Below, piece by piece: positions 21,333 through 29,764 of a DNA stretch of 52,881 nucleotides. Position 1 is the stretch's first letter, and every line of letters starts with the position of its first letter. Source of the DNA: a bacterium. GTDB taxonomy: Bacteria > Vulcanimicrobiota > Xenobia > Xenobiales > JADMJV01. Both the position numbers and the translations under genes were made by a program. The stretch covers positions 1-52,881 of the forward strand of contig JASBRJ010000299.1 of assembly GCA_030149525.1 (NCBI GenBank), read 5' to 3'. The notes beneath the pieces are model-generated. The model saw nothing but the letters and a program-made list of their open reading frames with translations. It did no database searches and had not been told where the DNA came from.

Positions 21333-23996
21333 TTAGAAGCTGAAATTGAAGCTCGAGTTGACCATGATTCCGTCGTAGCTAAACGGGTGAATGCTACGCT
21401 GAGGAGTGAAGGTCTGGTTGAAACCAGGGTTGACCGGAGTGGAGAAAACGTTCGAAGAAACGTTGTCTTTGGTGGACAAGAACATCGCCTGCAGATCCCA
21501 GGCCATGGAATCTGTGACTTGATATTCGAATCCAACCATCGGCTGGCTCTGGGTCACGTCCAGGTTGTCGAAGGTGGTGTTGTTATTAGCGACGGCGAAC
21601 GCTGAGTAGATTCCGAACGGGTCGTAGTGACCGGACAGGTTGAACTCAGAGTATCCGGCGTTCACGGTGAACTTCGGAGTGACGTCGTAGTCGACGTTGA
21701 TTCCCCAACTCATGTAGGAGAGGTCGACGTTGTTGACACTCTCACCGGCGATACCGTTAGGACCGGGGAGGAGAGCGCGCAGGTTACTGTTACGCTTGAA
21801 GTTGGTGTAGTTGAATCCACCACTCAAGGTCACGCCGCGGCTCCAGTAGTTGTTCTCGTCGGTAGACTCCTCCAGAACCCAGCGATACTTGGCGTCTGCA
21901 GCGTACTGATCGACCGAGCCTTTGGGAACTTCCAGAGGGTTGGCTACAGTGTTGAAGGCGCCGACGCCGATGCCGGTTCCCGGAGCTGCCGTGAACGTGA
22001 AGGGCGAAAAGCCGCCGAACACGGGCTCGGTGAATCCAGGAGAGAAGCCCAGGACGGTTCCCACAGGGATGCCCAGACCGATGGAGCCGGTAGAGACGCG
22101 TACATCTTGGAGCGAAGGATCTTTCTGATCCAGGAAGCCGAAACGGAATCCCACGCTGCCTTCGTCGGCGAAGTCCCACTTCAACTTACCGCGGAAACCT
22201 TCACGGTTGTGAGGAAGATCAGCGGTGTCGTGGAGGTTGTAAAGATCTCCACGCTGGTTGAAGAAGTTTTCACCGAAACGGTAGGCGTTGAACTGAATTC
22301 CTCCGATGCGGGGCATCTGAAGGATGAACGGGTCGAAGTCGGGGTCTACACTCAAGTATTCCGCGTCAACAGCCAACGACTCGTCGAAGAACTGGGCTCC
22401 GACCTGGACGCGCCAGGCGTTACCGTCGGCGTTCACCGGGCTGTTCTTGTTGGGGCGGTATTCACTGTGAGCAAATTCGCCTCGAACATACGGCTTGAAC
22501 TTGTTGTCGTCCCAGTTATAGCGGGCCGAAAGTCCCCAAGTGTTCTGGCTTTGCGGTCCCAGATTTCCAAAGTTGGCAGAGCCGGGGATACCGATAACTC
22601 CGTCGTTGAGCAACGGGGTAGGGTTCGGTACCGGGCGGATGTCGCTGGTGCTACCGATTCCGGCGGCCTGGTTGAATCCGGCCAACGGTCCGTTGATCTG
22701 GTTCTGGAAGTAGCCACCCGGATTGACCCAGGGAGTGACGCTGGTAATGTTGGCAGCGGTCAAGAGGCCGGTTTGTAAAGCAGCTCCCCCGGACGCCTCG
22801 TTGGCGGCTCTGAGGAAGTTGATCTTAACCTGGCCCTTTTCTTTGTTCCAGTTGTAGGCAAAGTTTCCACCGAAGGCGTGGTTGTTGTAGCCGTTGCCGG
22901 CTATTCCAGCATTTCGGTCGGGGAGACGAGTGCCCATAACCTCCCAGCTCACGTTTTCGTCCCGGTCGAGATCTTGCTTGCCGGTCACCTGAAAGCCGTA
23001 GCTGTCGAGGAAGGCCGGAGCGAAGGCTCCCGGGTTGTATTGCTTCTGGTAGACGGAATTGTCGAACTTGATGTCCGAAATGGTGCCTACGCGGATGCGT
23101 ACGTTGCTAGGTTTGTGGTGCACCCAGAAGTGGTCCAGGTTCATGCGTGTGAAAGGCTGGTTGTTGATGCCTTGAACGCCTGCGCCGTTCGAAACGGTGC
23201 TATTGGCCTGGAAGCCGTTGTTCAGGTAAGGCGCGGACACCCCGTAGTAGAGGTCGGTCAGCGCATTGCCTTGCGAACTGAAAGCCGTGAATTCAGCGCG
23301 AGCGTCAATGTCGTCGGTGACTTTGATGTTCAGGCCGAGTCGAGCCAGAGCGGTGAAGCCGGTACCGTTGATGAGCGGAGTTCCCTTGTCCAGGTTGGTG
23401 GAGGTGAACGTTCCGAACGCGAACGGGTTAAAGTTGATTCCTGCAGCCGGGCCGGTGGGGATCACGCCACCGGCGCCAATGGAGCTGCCGACGGCATTAT
23501 CGAAGTTGATCAATGCGTCGGTGGGGTCACTCAGGTTGGCACCATCGTTGTTGAATGAGTGAAAGCTGACACGCGTTTCCACATTTCCGTAGAAAGTGAT
23601 GCGTTCGAGCTCGGTCACTCGCTTATCGAGCAGGCTAACGTTCTCTTCCAGGTTGTCGACTCTGACGCCCAGTGCGTCGAGTTCTTCCCGAAGTGCGTTG
23701 GCCAGTTTTCTCAGCTCGTCCAACTCCGCTTTAGTGGCGAAGGTGGAGTGAGCCTGTTCCATTTTGGAGAGGAGGCGAGCCACGATCATTGCTGTTTCCC
23801 AGCGAGATGCGGAACGGTCTCCTTTGAAAGTCCCGTCGGGGTAACCCTCGACAAGACCTTTGGCCGCTAATGCTGCGACAGCATCCTTGGCCCAGTGGTT
23901 GTCTGGTACATCAGGAAAAAGCGGAGCAGCGGCGGCACTGAATGTACACGACGCTATCAAGCATAATCCGATGAACTTTCTTTTTAGAAATCCCAT
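21333..23996 (-). CDS. SLH-domain outer-membrane porin-like protein
   Basis: An 887-residue envelope protein. A signal peptide (FIGLCLIASCTFSAAAA) is followed by one S-layer-homology domain (about residues 25-80, LFPDVPDNHWAKDAV ... GYPDGTFKGDRSASRWE), a coiled coil (about 85-130) and a long region of alternating beta strands rich in Gly, Asn, Phe and Tyr, ending NSSFNFSF with the C-terminal Phe typical of Bam substrates. This is the architecture of cyanobacterial and related SLH porins, where the SLH domain binds pyruvylated cell-wall polymer and the barrel sits in the outer membrane. At 887 residues it is longer than the usual 500-600. GAGGG ten bases before the ATG lies in the loop of an inverted repeat. 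Codon bias and its terminator suggest high expression. Confidence 0.88.
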   Translation of the reverse strand: MGFLKRKFIGLCLIASCTFSAAAAPLFPDVPDNHWAKDAVAALAAKGLVEGYPDGTFKGDRSASRWETAMIVARLLSKMEQAHSTFATKAELDELRKLANALREELDALGVRVDNLEENVSLLDKRVTELERITFYGNVETRVSFHSFNNDGANLSDPTDALINFDNAVGSSIGAGGVIPTGPAAGINFNPFAFGTFTSTNLDKGTPLINGTGFTALARLGLNIKVTDDIDARAEFTAFSSQGNALTDLYYGVSAPYLNNGFQANSTVSNGAGVQGINNQPFTRMNLDHFWVHHKPSNVRIRVGTISDIKFDNSVYQKQYNPGAFAPAFLDSYGFQVTGKQDLDRDENVSWEVMGTRLPDRNAGIAGNGYNNHAFGGNFAYNWNKEKGQVKINFLRAANEASGGAALQTGLLTAANITSVTPWVNPGGYFQNQINGPLAGFNQAAGIGSTSDIRPVPNPTPLLNDGVIGIPGSANFGNLGPQSQNTWGLSARYNWDDNKFKPYVRGEFAHSEYRPNKNSPVNADGNAWRVQVGAQFFDESLAVDAEYLSVDPDFDPFILQMPRIGGIQFNAYRFGENFFNQRGDLYNLHDTADLPHNREGFRGKLKWDFADEGSVGFRFGFLDQKDPSLQDVRVSTGSIGLGIPVGTVLGFSPGFTEPVFGGFSPFTFTAAPGTGIGVGAFNTVANPLEVPKGSVDQYAADAKYRWVLEESTDENNYWSRGVTLSGGFNYTNFKRNSNLRALLPGPNGIAGESVNNVDLSYMSWGINVDYDVTPKFTVNAGYSEFNLSGHYDPFGIYSAFAVANNNTTFDNLDVTQSQPMVGFEYQVTDSMAWDLQAMFLSTKDNVSSNVFSTPVNPGFNQTFTPQRSIHPFSYDGIMVNSSFNFSF

Positions 23997-23997
23997 G

Positions 23998-24023
23998 ACA
24001 CAAAACCCTCAATCCCTTTGTGT
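23998..24023 (-). promoter_or_regulatory. Inverted repeat around the porin ribosome-binding site
   Basis: ACACAAA / TTTGTGT, a perfect 7-bp inverted repeat with a 12-base loop, starts two bases upstream of the porin ATG. On the minus-strand mRNA the loop contains the GAGGG Shine-Dalgarno. It could be a weak translational control hairpin or a protein-binding palindrome; A/T-rich pairing makes the hairpin only modestly stable. Confidence 0.4.
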
Positions 24024-24103
24024 TTGTTTTGATCCTGTTAAGTTTGCCCGCCGTTCTGCAGGCAGCGAGGTGGAACCTCCATAAAAAGAGAAAAGATTTT
24101 TCC

Positions 24104-24796
24104 ATGAACAGATTTTTTTTGGCGACGAGTTTTTTTCTCATTCTGTGCCAGGTCGTTTGGGCCGGAGAGATATCGGGAGAGATCCTTTTAAAATCTAAAG
24201 AATTGCCCGGTCGGGCCACCAATAGCAACCCCAATCGGAAAAAAGTGCTAAAGAAGTATGGGATGAAAGTTATCCGCAGCGCTCGACAGAACGGTGGCGG
24301 ACTTCCCCCGAACGCCAAAGTTGACGAGCGTGACTATGCGGTAATTTTTCTCGACTCCGAGTCGGATGGAGCCAAGCTCAAGGCGACTGAGAAGACGGTG
24401 ACCGTAGATCAGGAACAAAGGCGATTTATCGAACATGTGACCCCAATGGCCCTGGGTTCTCGGGTCCGCTTCACCAATCAGGACAGTTTTTTTCACCACA
24501 TCTATTGTCCCGACGCTGCCAGCATGTGCGTGCCCGAGCATTCCGGTTCGGTAACTCGCCGTCCGGATAGATTAGGCAAATTTGAACTTTTCTGCGACAT
24601 CCATCCCTTAATGAACGCCTACGTTTACGTGGTGCCCAACGATTTCTATACCACCGCCAAAGACGGCAAGTTCAGACTCAAAAATGTGCCTCCGGGGACG
24701 TACACTCTGAGGATGTGGCATCCGCGTTTACCCGGAAGTTCTCAAGCGGTGACCGTTAAGGGCGATTCGGTGAGTACGGTGAAACTAGGCCTGTGA
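24104..24796 (+). CDS. Secreted cupredoxin-fold copper protein
   Basis: A 230-residue periplasmic protein with signal peptide FFLATSFFLILCQVVWA. The central region has a type-1-copper ligand pattern: His in NQDSFFHHIYCPD, then Cys, His and Met in FELFCDIHPLMNAYVYV (C-x2-H-x2-M). C-terminally FRLKNVPPGTYTLRMWHPRL is a carboxypeptidase-regulatory-like beta domain. This resembles the cupredoxin proteins annotated with methylamine utilisation; electron transfer or copper binding is likely. I start at ATG 24104 because the signal peptide begins there. Its TGA overlaps the GTG of the cyclase gene by 4 bp, coupling the two. Confidence 0.8.
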   Translation: MNRFFLATSFFLILCQVVWAGEISGEILLKSKELPGRATNSNPNRKKVLKKYGMKVIRSARQNGGGLPPNAKVDERDYAVIFLDSESDGAKLKATEKTVTVDQEQRRFIEHVTPMALGSRVRFTNQDSFFHHIYCPDAASMCVPEHSGSVTRRPDRLGKFELFCDIHPLMNAYVYVVPNDFYTTAKDGKFRLKNVPPGTYTLRMWHPRLPGSSQAVTVKGDSVSTVKLGL

Positions 24797-26652
24797 GTCT
24801 ACGAAGTCAACTCAGTCTCTTTTTCGGAGGGTTGATCTGTCTCATCCTTTCGGCTGTGGTATGGACCAACTACCAACGGCTCTATTCCTCTCTTGAGCAG
24901 GGTCTGGAAGCCCAGTTTTCCGTTGCTCCCTATCTGCAACTGGCCAAGGTTGAAAGAACTCTCTTGTATGAGAGGGCGAGTTCTCTGGTGGGGCGAGTGC
25001 CTGTTCTTAAGGGGCTTCGAGCGGTCAACAGCCTGGTCGAGCGAGAAGGGCTGGAAAAAGTGAAGTCCATGCGCTCGGAGCGGGGAAATCGAACGCTGGC
25101 TTCGCTCTACGAGCAGATGCTCACGGTTTTGAATCGGAGTGACGATAGTGAAGGCCAGGACCTGGTGGTGTTGGCTTCCAACGACGGAATGGTCGTGGCG
25201 GAGGCTTTCCATCAGTCGTTTGAACAGATCGGCAACTCCACCGGACGAGAGTTTGACTTTAAGGTTTCGGTGGAGAATCTCAGTGACGCCGGTTTCTGGC
25301 CGATCCTCTCAAGCTTTCAGTACGCCCGAGGCTATCTCGTATATCCTAACAAGAAGCTCTATTTCTACGGCATGGATACTTTCATGAGTTGGACCGAGCC
25401 CGACGGGGTCGCCATCGTTGGGATGGAGATCGACCGCCCCTTTCTCAGGCTTATTACCGATGCGGAGTCGAGCGGGGAGTCGGAGTCGGAGGAGACACAC
25501 TCCATTGTGGTCTACAACGGTGGAGTGGTGGCCTCAAGCGATCTGGCCCAGAAGCTTGGCGAAGAGTTGGCCAAGGCCACCCAGAACGGCCAGGAGTTCC
25601 CTTCCCAAACCTGGGAGAGTGCCGACGGCAACCAGTTTCTGGTCAAGTCCACCGCTTTGAAGCCCTTCTACTTTTCCGAGGACGAACTTTCGGAGTTTGG
25701 GGAGCTGCCCTCGGAGCTGAAAAATCCCCCGGAAGTAGGACGCTTTTATTTGCTCCGAAACGTCTCGGAGATCCGTGCCAAGGCTTTTGAGGGGGCCAGA
25801 GACACCCTCGTGCTCGGTGTTGCCGCCCTGGTGTTTTCCTTGATGGCTGTGTCCATTCTGGCCAACCGCTTCACGGAACCGGTCGGCGCCCTGACGGAGG
25901 CTATGAAGGCCGTCGGGGAGGGGAAATTAGAGCCACTGGCCGAGTCCAAGCTCTCAAATATAACGGAGATAAACGAAGCTGGTCTGTCTTTTAATCAGAT
26001 GATCATCGGACTTAGGCAGAAAAAGATCTTGGAGCACTTCGTGCCGGAGGGAACCCGTCGTGAGATTGAGGAGCTTCAGGGGCGCACCACCGAGCTTGGC
26101 GGTAAGCGTTGGGAGCGAACCATCATGTTCAGCGATCTGCGAGGGTTCACATCTATGTCGGAGAGTATGTCGCCCGACGAGGTTATGCAGATCCTCAATA
26201 AGTATCTTCATCGGATGTCCAAGGCTATCCGTGTTAACGGTGGCGACATCAACGAATACATTGGCGATGCCATTCTGGCCGTTTTTGAATCTCCCGATGC
26301 AGCTATCAAGGCGGCTATCGCCATGACCGTCGAGCTGGAAGAACTCCATCAGGACAAGAGTTTGCCAGGTCTTTCAGAGTTGGCTCAGGGGATAGGTCTT
26401 CATACGGGCCCCCTGGTGGAAGGGAATATCGGAGAAGAGAACCGCCGCCTCAAGAGAGCTGTTGTTGGAGATACGGTGAATCTGGCGGCACGAATTCAGG
26501 ATCGTTCTCGCGACGGTTCCCATACATGTATCTTCTTAAGTCAGTCTACCAAGGATAAATTGACGGAGCCGGTGGAATTGGTTCACTTCGGAGACGAAAA
26601 CTTCAAGGGCAAAGCGGAGCCGGTGCCGGTGTGGGAAGTCGTCTTGTCATAG
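24793..26652 (+). CDS. Receptor-type class III adenylate/guanylate cyclase with HAMP
   Basis: A 619-residue membrane cyclase. Transmembrane helices lie near residues 8-27 and 338-360, enclosing a periplasmic sensory domain of about 300 residues with no familiar fold that I recognise. A HAMP segment (FTEPVGALTEAMKAVGEGKL) follows, then the catalytic domain (about 435-610): metal-binding FSDLRGFTSMSE, NEYIGDAILAVFE and VVGDTVNLAARIQ with the transition-state Asn/Arg region. The product is probably cAMP, but ATP/GTP selectivity cannot be read with certainty. GTG start overlaps the cupredoxin stop. A strong terminator ends this two-gene unit. Confidence 0.9.
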   Translation: MSLRSQLSLFFGGLICLILSAVVWTNYQRLYSSLEQGLEAQFSVAPYLQLAKVERTLLYERASSLVGRVPVLKGLRAVNSLVEREGLEKVKSMRSERGNRTLASLYEQMLTVLNRSDDSEGQDLVVLASNDGMVVAEAFHQSFEQIGNSTGREFDFKVSVENLSDAGFWPILSSFQYARGYLVYPNKKLYFYGMDTFMSWTEPDGVAIVGMEIDRPFLRLITDAESSGESESEETHSIVVYNGGVVASSDLAQKLGEELAKATQNGQEFPSQTWESADGNQFLVKSTALKPFYFSEDELSEFGELPSELKNPPEVGRFYLLRNVSEIRAKAFEGARDTLVLGVAALVFSLMAVSILANRFTEPVGALTEAMKAVGEGKLEPLAESKLSNITEINEAGLSFNQMIIGLRQKKILEHFVPEGTRREIEELQGRTTELGGKRWERTIMFSDLRGFTSMSESMSPDEVMQILNKYLHRMSKAIRVNGGDINEYIGDAILAVFESPDAAIKAAIAMTVELEELHQDKSLPGLSELAQGIGLHTGPLVEGNIGEENRRLKRAVVGDTVNLAARIQDRSRDGSHTCIFLSQSTKDKLTEPVELVHFGDENFKGKAEPVPVWEVVLS

Positions 26653-26678
26653 GAAGTCTCAACTGGTCCTTAGATAAG

Positions 26679-26707
26679 AAAGAGCCCCAAGTGTTTGGGG
26701 CTCTTTT
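26679..26707. terminator. Bidirectional intrinsic terminator between cyclase and CarD genes
   Basis: A 12-bp stem AAAGAGCCCCAA-type with loop GTGT and TTGGGGCTCTTT, flanked by T-runs in the plus direction and by TTTCTTATC in the minus direction. It lies 26 bp after the cyclase stop and 4 bp beyond the CarD-family stop, so it can serve both convergent genes. Confidence 0.85.
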
Positions 26708-26710
26708 GGT

Positions 26711-27241
26711 TTAGGCGGCGCCTACGGTGCTCAGGGCTGTTTGCTCCAGGCGTTGTCTGGTCTCTTCAATCGGCTCGCCGAAGGCTACCGAGAACTCGTC
26801 GGACAGAAGGTCCAAAGATTGAGTCAGATGCTTGCGGTCCGAGTTGTTGAGATTGCCTTTCTCTTCTCGGATGGCGTGGAGTCCACGAAGCACTGTTATA
26901 AGTTGTACTGGATCGCCGCTTGCTAATCTCTCCAGGTTTTTGCGGTTTCGAACTTTCCAGCTGCTATTGAGCGGCTCGGATGTTTCTTGTGCGGTTTCTA
27001 GAATGTCCCGGGCTTGCTGATCGGTGAGCGGGGTGCGGACCGTTTCGTCGAGCTTGTTGGCCGGGAGCGAGATCTTGAGTTGTTGTCGAGGGAAGAAAAG
27101 TACTGCGAAAATGTACTCTGTGCCGAGGAGTTCTTTCTTTTCAAAGTCTTTGACTTCACCGATTCCGTGTAGGGGGTGAAAAATGGTGTCTCCAGTGCTG
27201 TACTTAATTCGTATCAATCCTTTCGGGTTTAATTTGGGCAA
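26711..27241 (-). CDS. CarD/CdnL-family RNA-polymerase-binding regulator
   Basis: A 176-residue protein with the CarD_CdnL/TRCF RNA-polymerase-interacting domain at the N-terminus (YSTGDTIFHPLHGIGEVKDFEKKELLG, then FFPRQQLKISLPANKLDE) and a helical C-terminal domain (WKVRNRKNLERLASGDPVQL ...) with the conserved Trp used by CarD to prop open the promoter. It is likely to regulate transcription initiation, including at rRNA-type promoters. The start is uncertain: TTG at 27239-27241 has no Shine-Dalgarno, while AAAGGA occurs further inside; no ATG or GTG precedes the conserved GDTIFHP. A strong promoter lies at 27291-27319. Confidence 0.85.
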   Translation of the reverse strand: MPKLNPKGLIRIKYSTGDTIFHPLHGIGEVKDFEKKELLGTEYIFAVLFFPRQQLKISLPANKLDETVRTPLTDQQARDILETAQETSEPLNSSWKVRNRKNLERLASGDPVQLITVLRGLHAIREEKGNLNNSDRKHLTQSLDLLSDEFSVAFGEPIEETRQRLEQTALSTVGAA

Positions 27242-27290
27242 ACAAAGAGCCGCGTGGGATATTCCAGCGGCGGCAAACGTTTACTTGTAA

Positions 27291-27319
27291 AGTATAGCAC
27301 GAACCGGCGAATGTTTCAA
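27291..27319 (-). promoter_or_regulatory. Sigma70-type promoter of the CarD gene
   Basis: On the minus strand TTGAAA, exactly 17 bp, then TATACT. It is correctly oriented, with about 45 bp from the predicted start point near 27284 to the annotated start codon. Confidence 0.7.
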
Positions 27320-27351
27320 TTGAAACTATGTTTGAGTTTTGTAGAGAGTTT

Positions 27352-27819
27352 TCAGGCCTGAGCTTTGCGTTCGGGAATTTCCATCAGACCAACCATCCGT
27401 TCCAAGGCCAGAGCGATAGTGCTCTGCTCTAACTCCGATAATTGGTCTAGTGCGAGTGCCAGTTGATCCTGCAGGGGCGATGGTGCGCTCAGTGCGACCT
27501 CACGTCCTCGTTCGGTCAGATAGAGATAGACCTTCCTCCGGTCCTGCTGGTCTCGCTGTCGTCGAATGAGGTCTTTCTCTTCAAGGCGGTCGAGAACACC
27601 CACCACTGTGCTGGGACTCAGGTGAACGGCTCTGGCGACGCGAGAGGCCGTGATGGGCTCCTGTTCGGCGATGGTGAGTAAGCAGACCAATTGCGGCCCC
27701 GTAATCTTGTGACGAGAAGAAAGCTTTTTGGAGTAAACTTCCACCGAGCGGATGATGCGACGTATCGATTTCAGAATCCGCGTGTCGTAAGGGAGTTCCA
27801 TATCCTTAAATTTGGACAT
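27352..27819 (-). CDS. MarR-family transcriptional regulator
   Basis: A 155-residue winged-helix regulator. The DNA-binding core is ITGPQLVCLLTIAEQEPITA, VARAVHLSPSTVVGVLDRLE (recognition helix) and DRRKVYLYLTERG (wing with the conserved DxRxxxL/TxxG pattern). I start at ATG 27819 (SKFKDMELPYD); GGGG about nine bases upstream supports it, and the open frame further upstream overlaps the SDR gene antisense to nothing and in another frame. It lies 47 bp downstream of the SDR gene and is probably co-transcribed with it, so it may control it. The ligand is unknown. Confidence 0.88.
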   Translation of the reverse strand: MSKFKDMELPYDTRILKSIRRIIRSVEVYSKKLSSRHKITGPQLVCLLTIAEQEPITASRVARAVHLSPSTVVGVLDRLEEKDLIRRQRDQQDRRKVYLYLTERGREVALSAPSPLQDQLALALDQLSELEQSTIALALERMVGLMEIPERKAQA

Positions 27820-27866
27820 TGGATTTAATTCCCCTTGAAAAAGTTTTAGTAGAAACTTTGTAGGGG

Positions 27867-29291
27867 TCACGCCTCGGGAGTGGAGGTGAGATTGAGAGAC
27901 CTCTGGGCGATGGCGTGACAAAGATCGGAGAAGATGAAGCGATGAGCCGGATACATGGCATACCAGTACACGAAGCCCCAGAAGCCGTGGGGCGAGAAGA
28001 GAGCGGTTTGCACTAAACGACTCCCGCCCTCTGCCGGATGGGCCTCGAAAGATAGCCAGGCTTTCCCCGGAACTTTCATTTCTGCTCGAAGCACCAGTCG
28101 CCGGCCTTTTTCGAGTTTTTCTACCCGCCAAAAATCGACCGTTTCACCTGGTAAGAGTTCCTCCGGATGACGCCTCCCCCGGCGAAGACCCGGCCCTCCC
28201 ACCAGTTGGTCCATAACGCCTCGGACTTTCCAGGCCCAATTCCATACCAACCATCCCCGGGAGCCACCGAGAGATGCGAAGGAACGGTAGACGTTCTCGG
28301 GGGTGGTGGCAACGAAGGTGCTCCGAACCTCTCGAACCAATCCCTCCTTGTCGCCCAGATGAAACTCACTCTGTTGACTTAGAGCCGTCGACCACCGCGT
28401 CTCCACAGCGTGCTTCTTAATTCGCTCCAGGGCAAGTTCCACAGAATGTTTGTAGTCGAATGGCTTTATCTCTGGAAAATGCTCTTGAGCTTTCTCGGTT
28501 CTGGCTAAGACCGGTGTCACGATCCCTTTCACCAACGGGCGGGCCAGAGAGTTTGTGATGGGTGTGACCAGGCCCACCCAGAGCGACGCCAGTTCGGGAG
28601 CCAGGACGGGCAGGGGAATGATCGTGCGCTTCAGGCCTCGCACCTCGGCGTACCGAGTCATCATCTCTTTAAACGTAAGAACTTCTCCGCCTATGTCAAC
28701 AACACCCAGGGCCGGTTTCTCCAAGGCCTGAAGAAGATAATCCAGGACAGCTCGAATGTTGACCGGCTGAACCTGGTTGTTCACCCAACTTGGTGTGACC
28801 ATGATGGGAAGTCGCTCGGTGAGGTATCTCACCATCTCGAAAGAAGCTGAGCCGGAACCGATGACGGGACCGGCTCGAAACTCTGTTGTGGGCAGGCGGT
28901 CGCGGAGTGTCGAGCCCACCTGGGCTCGGCTGCGCAGGTGCTGAGAGCTTTTGTTCTCAGGCAAAAGGCCGCCTAGATAGATGCACAATTTGAGGTCTCT
29001 TGCCTCATCGCAAAAGTTGTTAACGCAGATCCGGTCGGTGGCGGCAAAGTCTTTGCTGCTCTCCATGGAGTGGACCAGATAGTAGGCGGCGTCCACTTCA
29101 AGGCAGACTCCGGAAAGAGTGTCCGGCTTGGTGAGATCTCCCTCCCACACTTCAACCTTCTCGCTCCAGCTCCGACCGCTCACTCGCCGGGCGTCTCGCA
29201 CCAAGACTCGTACTTCGTGACCGCGCTCCAGGAGTCGAGGTATGAGTCGGCCTCCCACATAGCCTGTAGCGCCCGTGACAAGTATCTTCAT
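27867..29291 (-). CDS. NAD(P)-binding SDR-like protein with C-terminal DUF2867 domain
   Basis: A 474-residue two-domain protein. The N-terminal ~300 residues are an atypical short-chain dehydrogenase/epimerase fold: nucleotide loop TGATGYVGGRLIPRLLERGH, GDLTKPDTL, YYLVHSMESSKDF and YLGGLLPE. The C-terminal ~150 residues, RSTFVATTPENVYRSFASLGG ... GFVYWYAMYPAHRFIF, match the DUF2867/SRPBCC-like module found fused to such proteins. The classical SDR YxxxK is not evident, so the catalytic activity is uncertain; NmrA/complex-I-chaperone-like roles are alternatives. It is upstream of the MarR gene in the same direction. Confidence 0.85.
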   Translation of the reverse strand: MKILVTGATGYVGGRLIPRLLERGHEVRVLVRDARRVSGRSWSEKVEVWEGDLTKPDTLSGVCLEVDAAYYLVHSMESSKDFAATDRICVNNFCDEARDLKLCIYLGGLLPENKSSQHLRSRAQVGSTLRDRLPTTEFRAGPVIGSGSASFEMVRYLTERLPIMVTPSWVNNQVQPVNIRAVLDYLLQALEKPALGVVDIGGEVLTFKEMMTRYAEVRGLKRTIIPLPVLAPELASLWVGLVTPITNSLARPLVKGIVTPVLARTEKAQEHFPEIKPFDYKHSVELALERIKKHAVETRWSTALSQQSEFHLGDKEGLVREVRSTFVATTPENVYRSFASLGGSRGWLVWNWAWKVRGVMDQLVGGPGLRRGRRHPEELLPGETVDFWRVEKLEKGRRLVLRAEMKVPGKAWLSFEAHPAEGGSRLVQTALFSPHGFWGFVYWYAMYPAHRFIFSDLCHAIAQRSLNLTSTPEA

Positions 29292-29390
29292 ATCTTTATT
29301 GTGACTCAGTGGGGTGGTCCAGTCGCCCTAGTTTCGGATCGATGCGCGGCATACCAGGGGATAGGCTCGGGTACGGTAAATTTGTCTCCT

Positions 29391-29756
29391 ATGAACTGCC
29401 CTGGTTGTGGAAACCCCATGGAGCGAGTGCTGGCTCGAGACACCGAGCTTGATCAGTGTCTTGTCTGTCGAGGTCTCTGGTTGGATCATCGAGAAATTGA
29501 CGAACTCTTCGCCCTGGAGAACATTCCGGCACGTTTTTTGGACCAGCAACAATACGGTGAATCTCCAGTGATGATCGGGGAGGGTAGTCGAGTGTGTCCC
29601 CGGTGCGACCGGGATTTGCGCACAGTGGAAGTGGATGGAGTGAAGCTTGACGCCTGTTCCGGGTGTCACGGAATCTTCACCGACTTGGGAGAGTTGAAGC
29701 AGTTGGCCAAGGCTGCCGAACGTCGCTTTCGAGAGTTTCAGAAACGAGGAAGTTGA
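29391..29756 (+). CDS. Double zf-TFIIB zinc-ribbon protein
   Basis: A 121-residue protein with two copies of the TFIIB-type zinc ribbon: CPGCGNPME ... DQCLVCRGLWLDHREIDELF and CPRCDRDLRT ... DACSGCHGIFTDLGELKQL. Each has two CxxC pairs and the trailing D..E+..L helix typical of the family. Function in bacteria is undefined, possibly zinc or nucleic-acid binding. The ATG at 29391 is directly followed by the first CxxC; upstream the frame is open but overlaps the divergent SDR gene. It stands eight bases before the HTH gene, first in a four-gene unit with the metal ATPase. Confidence 0.82.
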   Translation: MNCPGCGNPMERVLARDTELDQCLVCRGLWLDHREIDELFALENIPARFLDQQQYGESPVMIGEGSRVCPRCDRDLRTVEVDGVKLDACSGCHGIFTDLGELKQLAKAAERRFREFQKRGS

Positions 29757-29764
29757 GCGGAACT

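Noticed and set aside
21627-22778. 383-codon plus-strand ORF antisense to the SLH porin
   Set aside because: It has no ribosome-binding site, no recognisable domain and mirrors the codon bias of the porin on the other strand, which has a signal peptide, SLH domain and C-terminal Phe.
27820-28131. Upstream extension of the MarR frame
   Set aside because: It overlaps the SDR gene, which is conserved in another frame of the same strand; ATG at 27819 has a ribosome-binding site and starts the MarR domain at the normal distance.
29070-29390. Upstream extension of the zinc-ribbon frame
   Set aside because: It is antisense to the start of the SDR gene and contains no zinc-ribbon features; the first CxxC lies just after ATG 29391.
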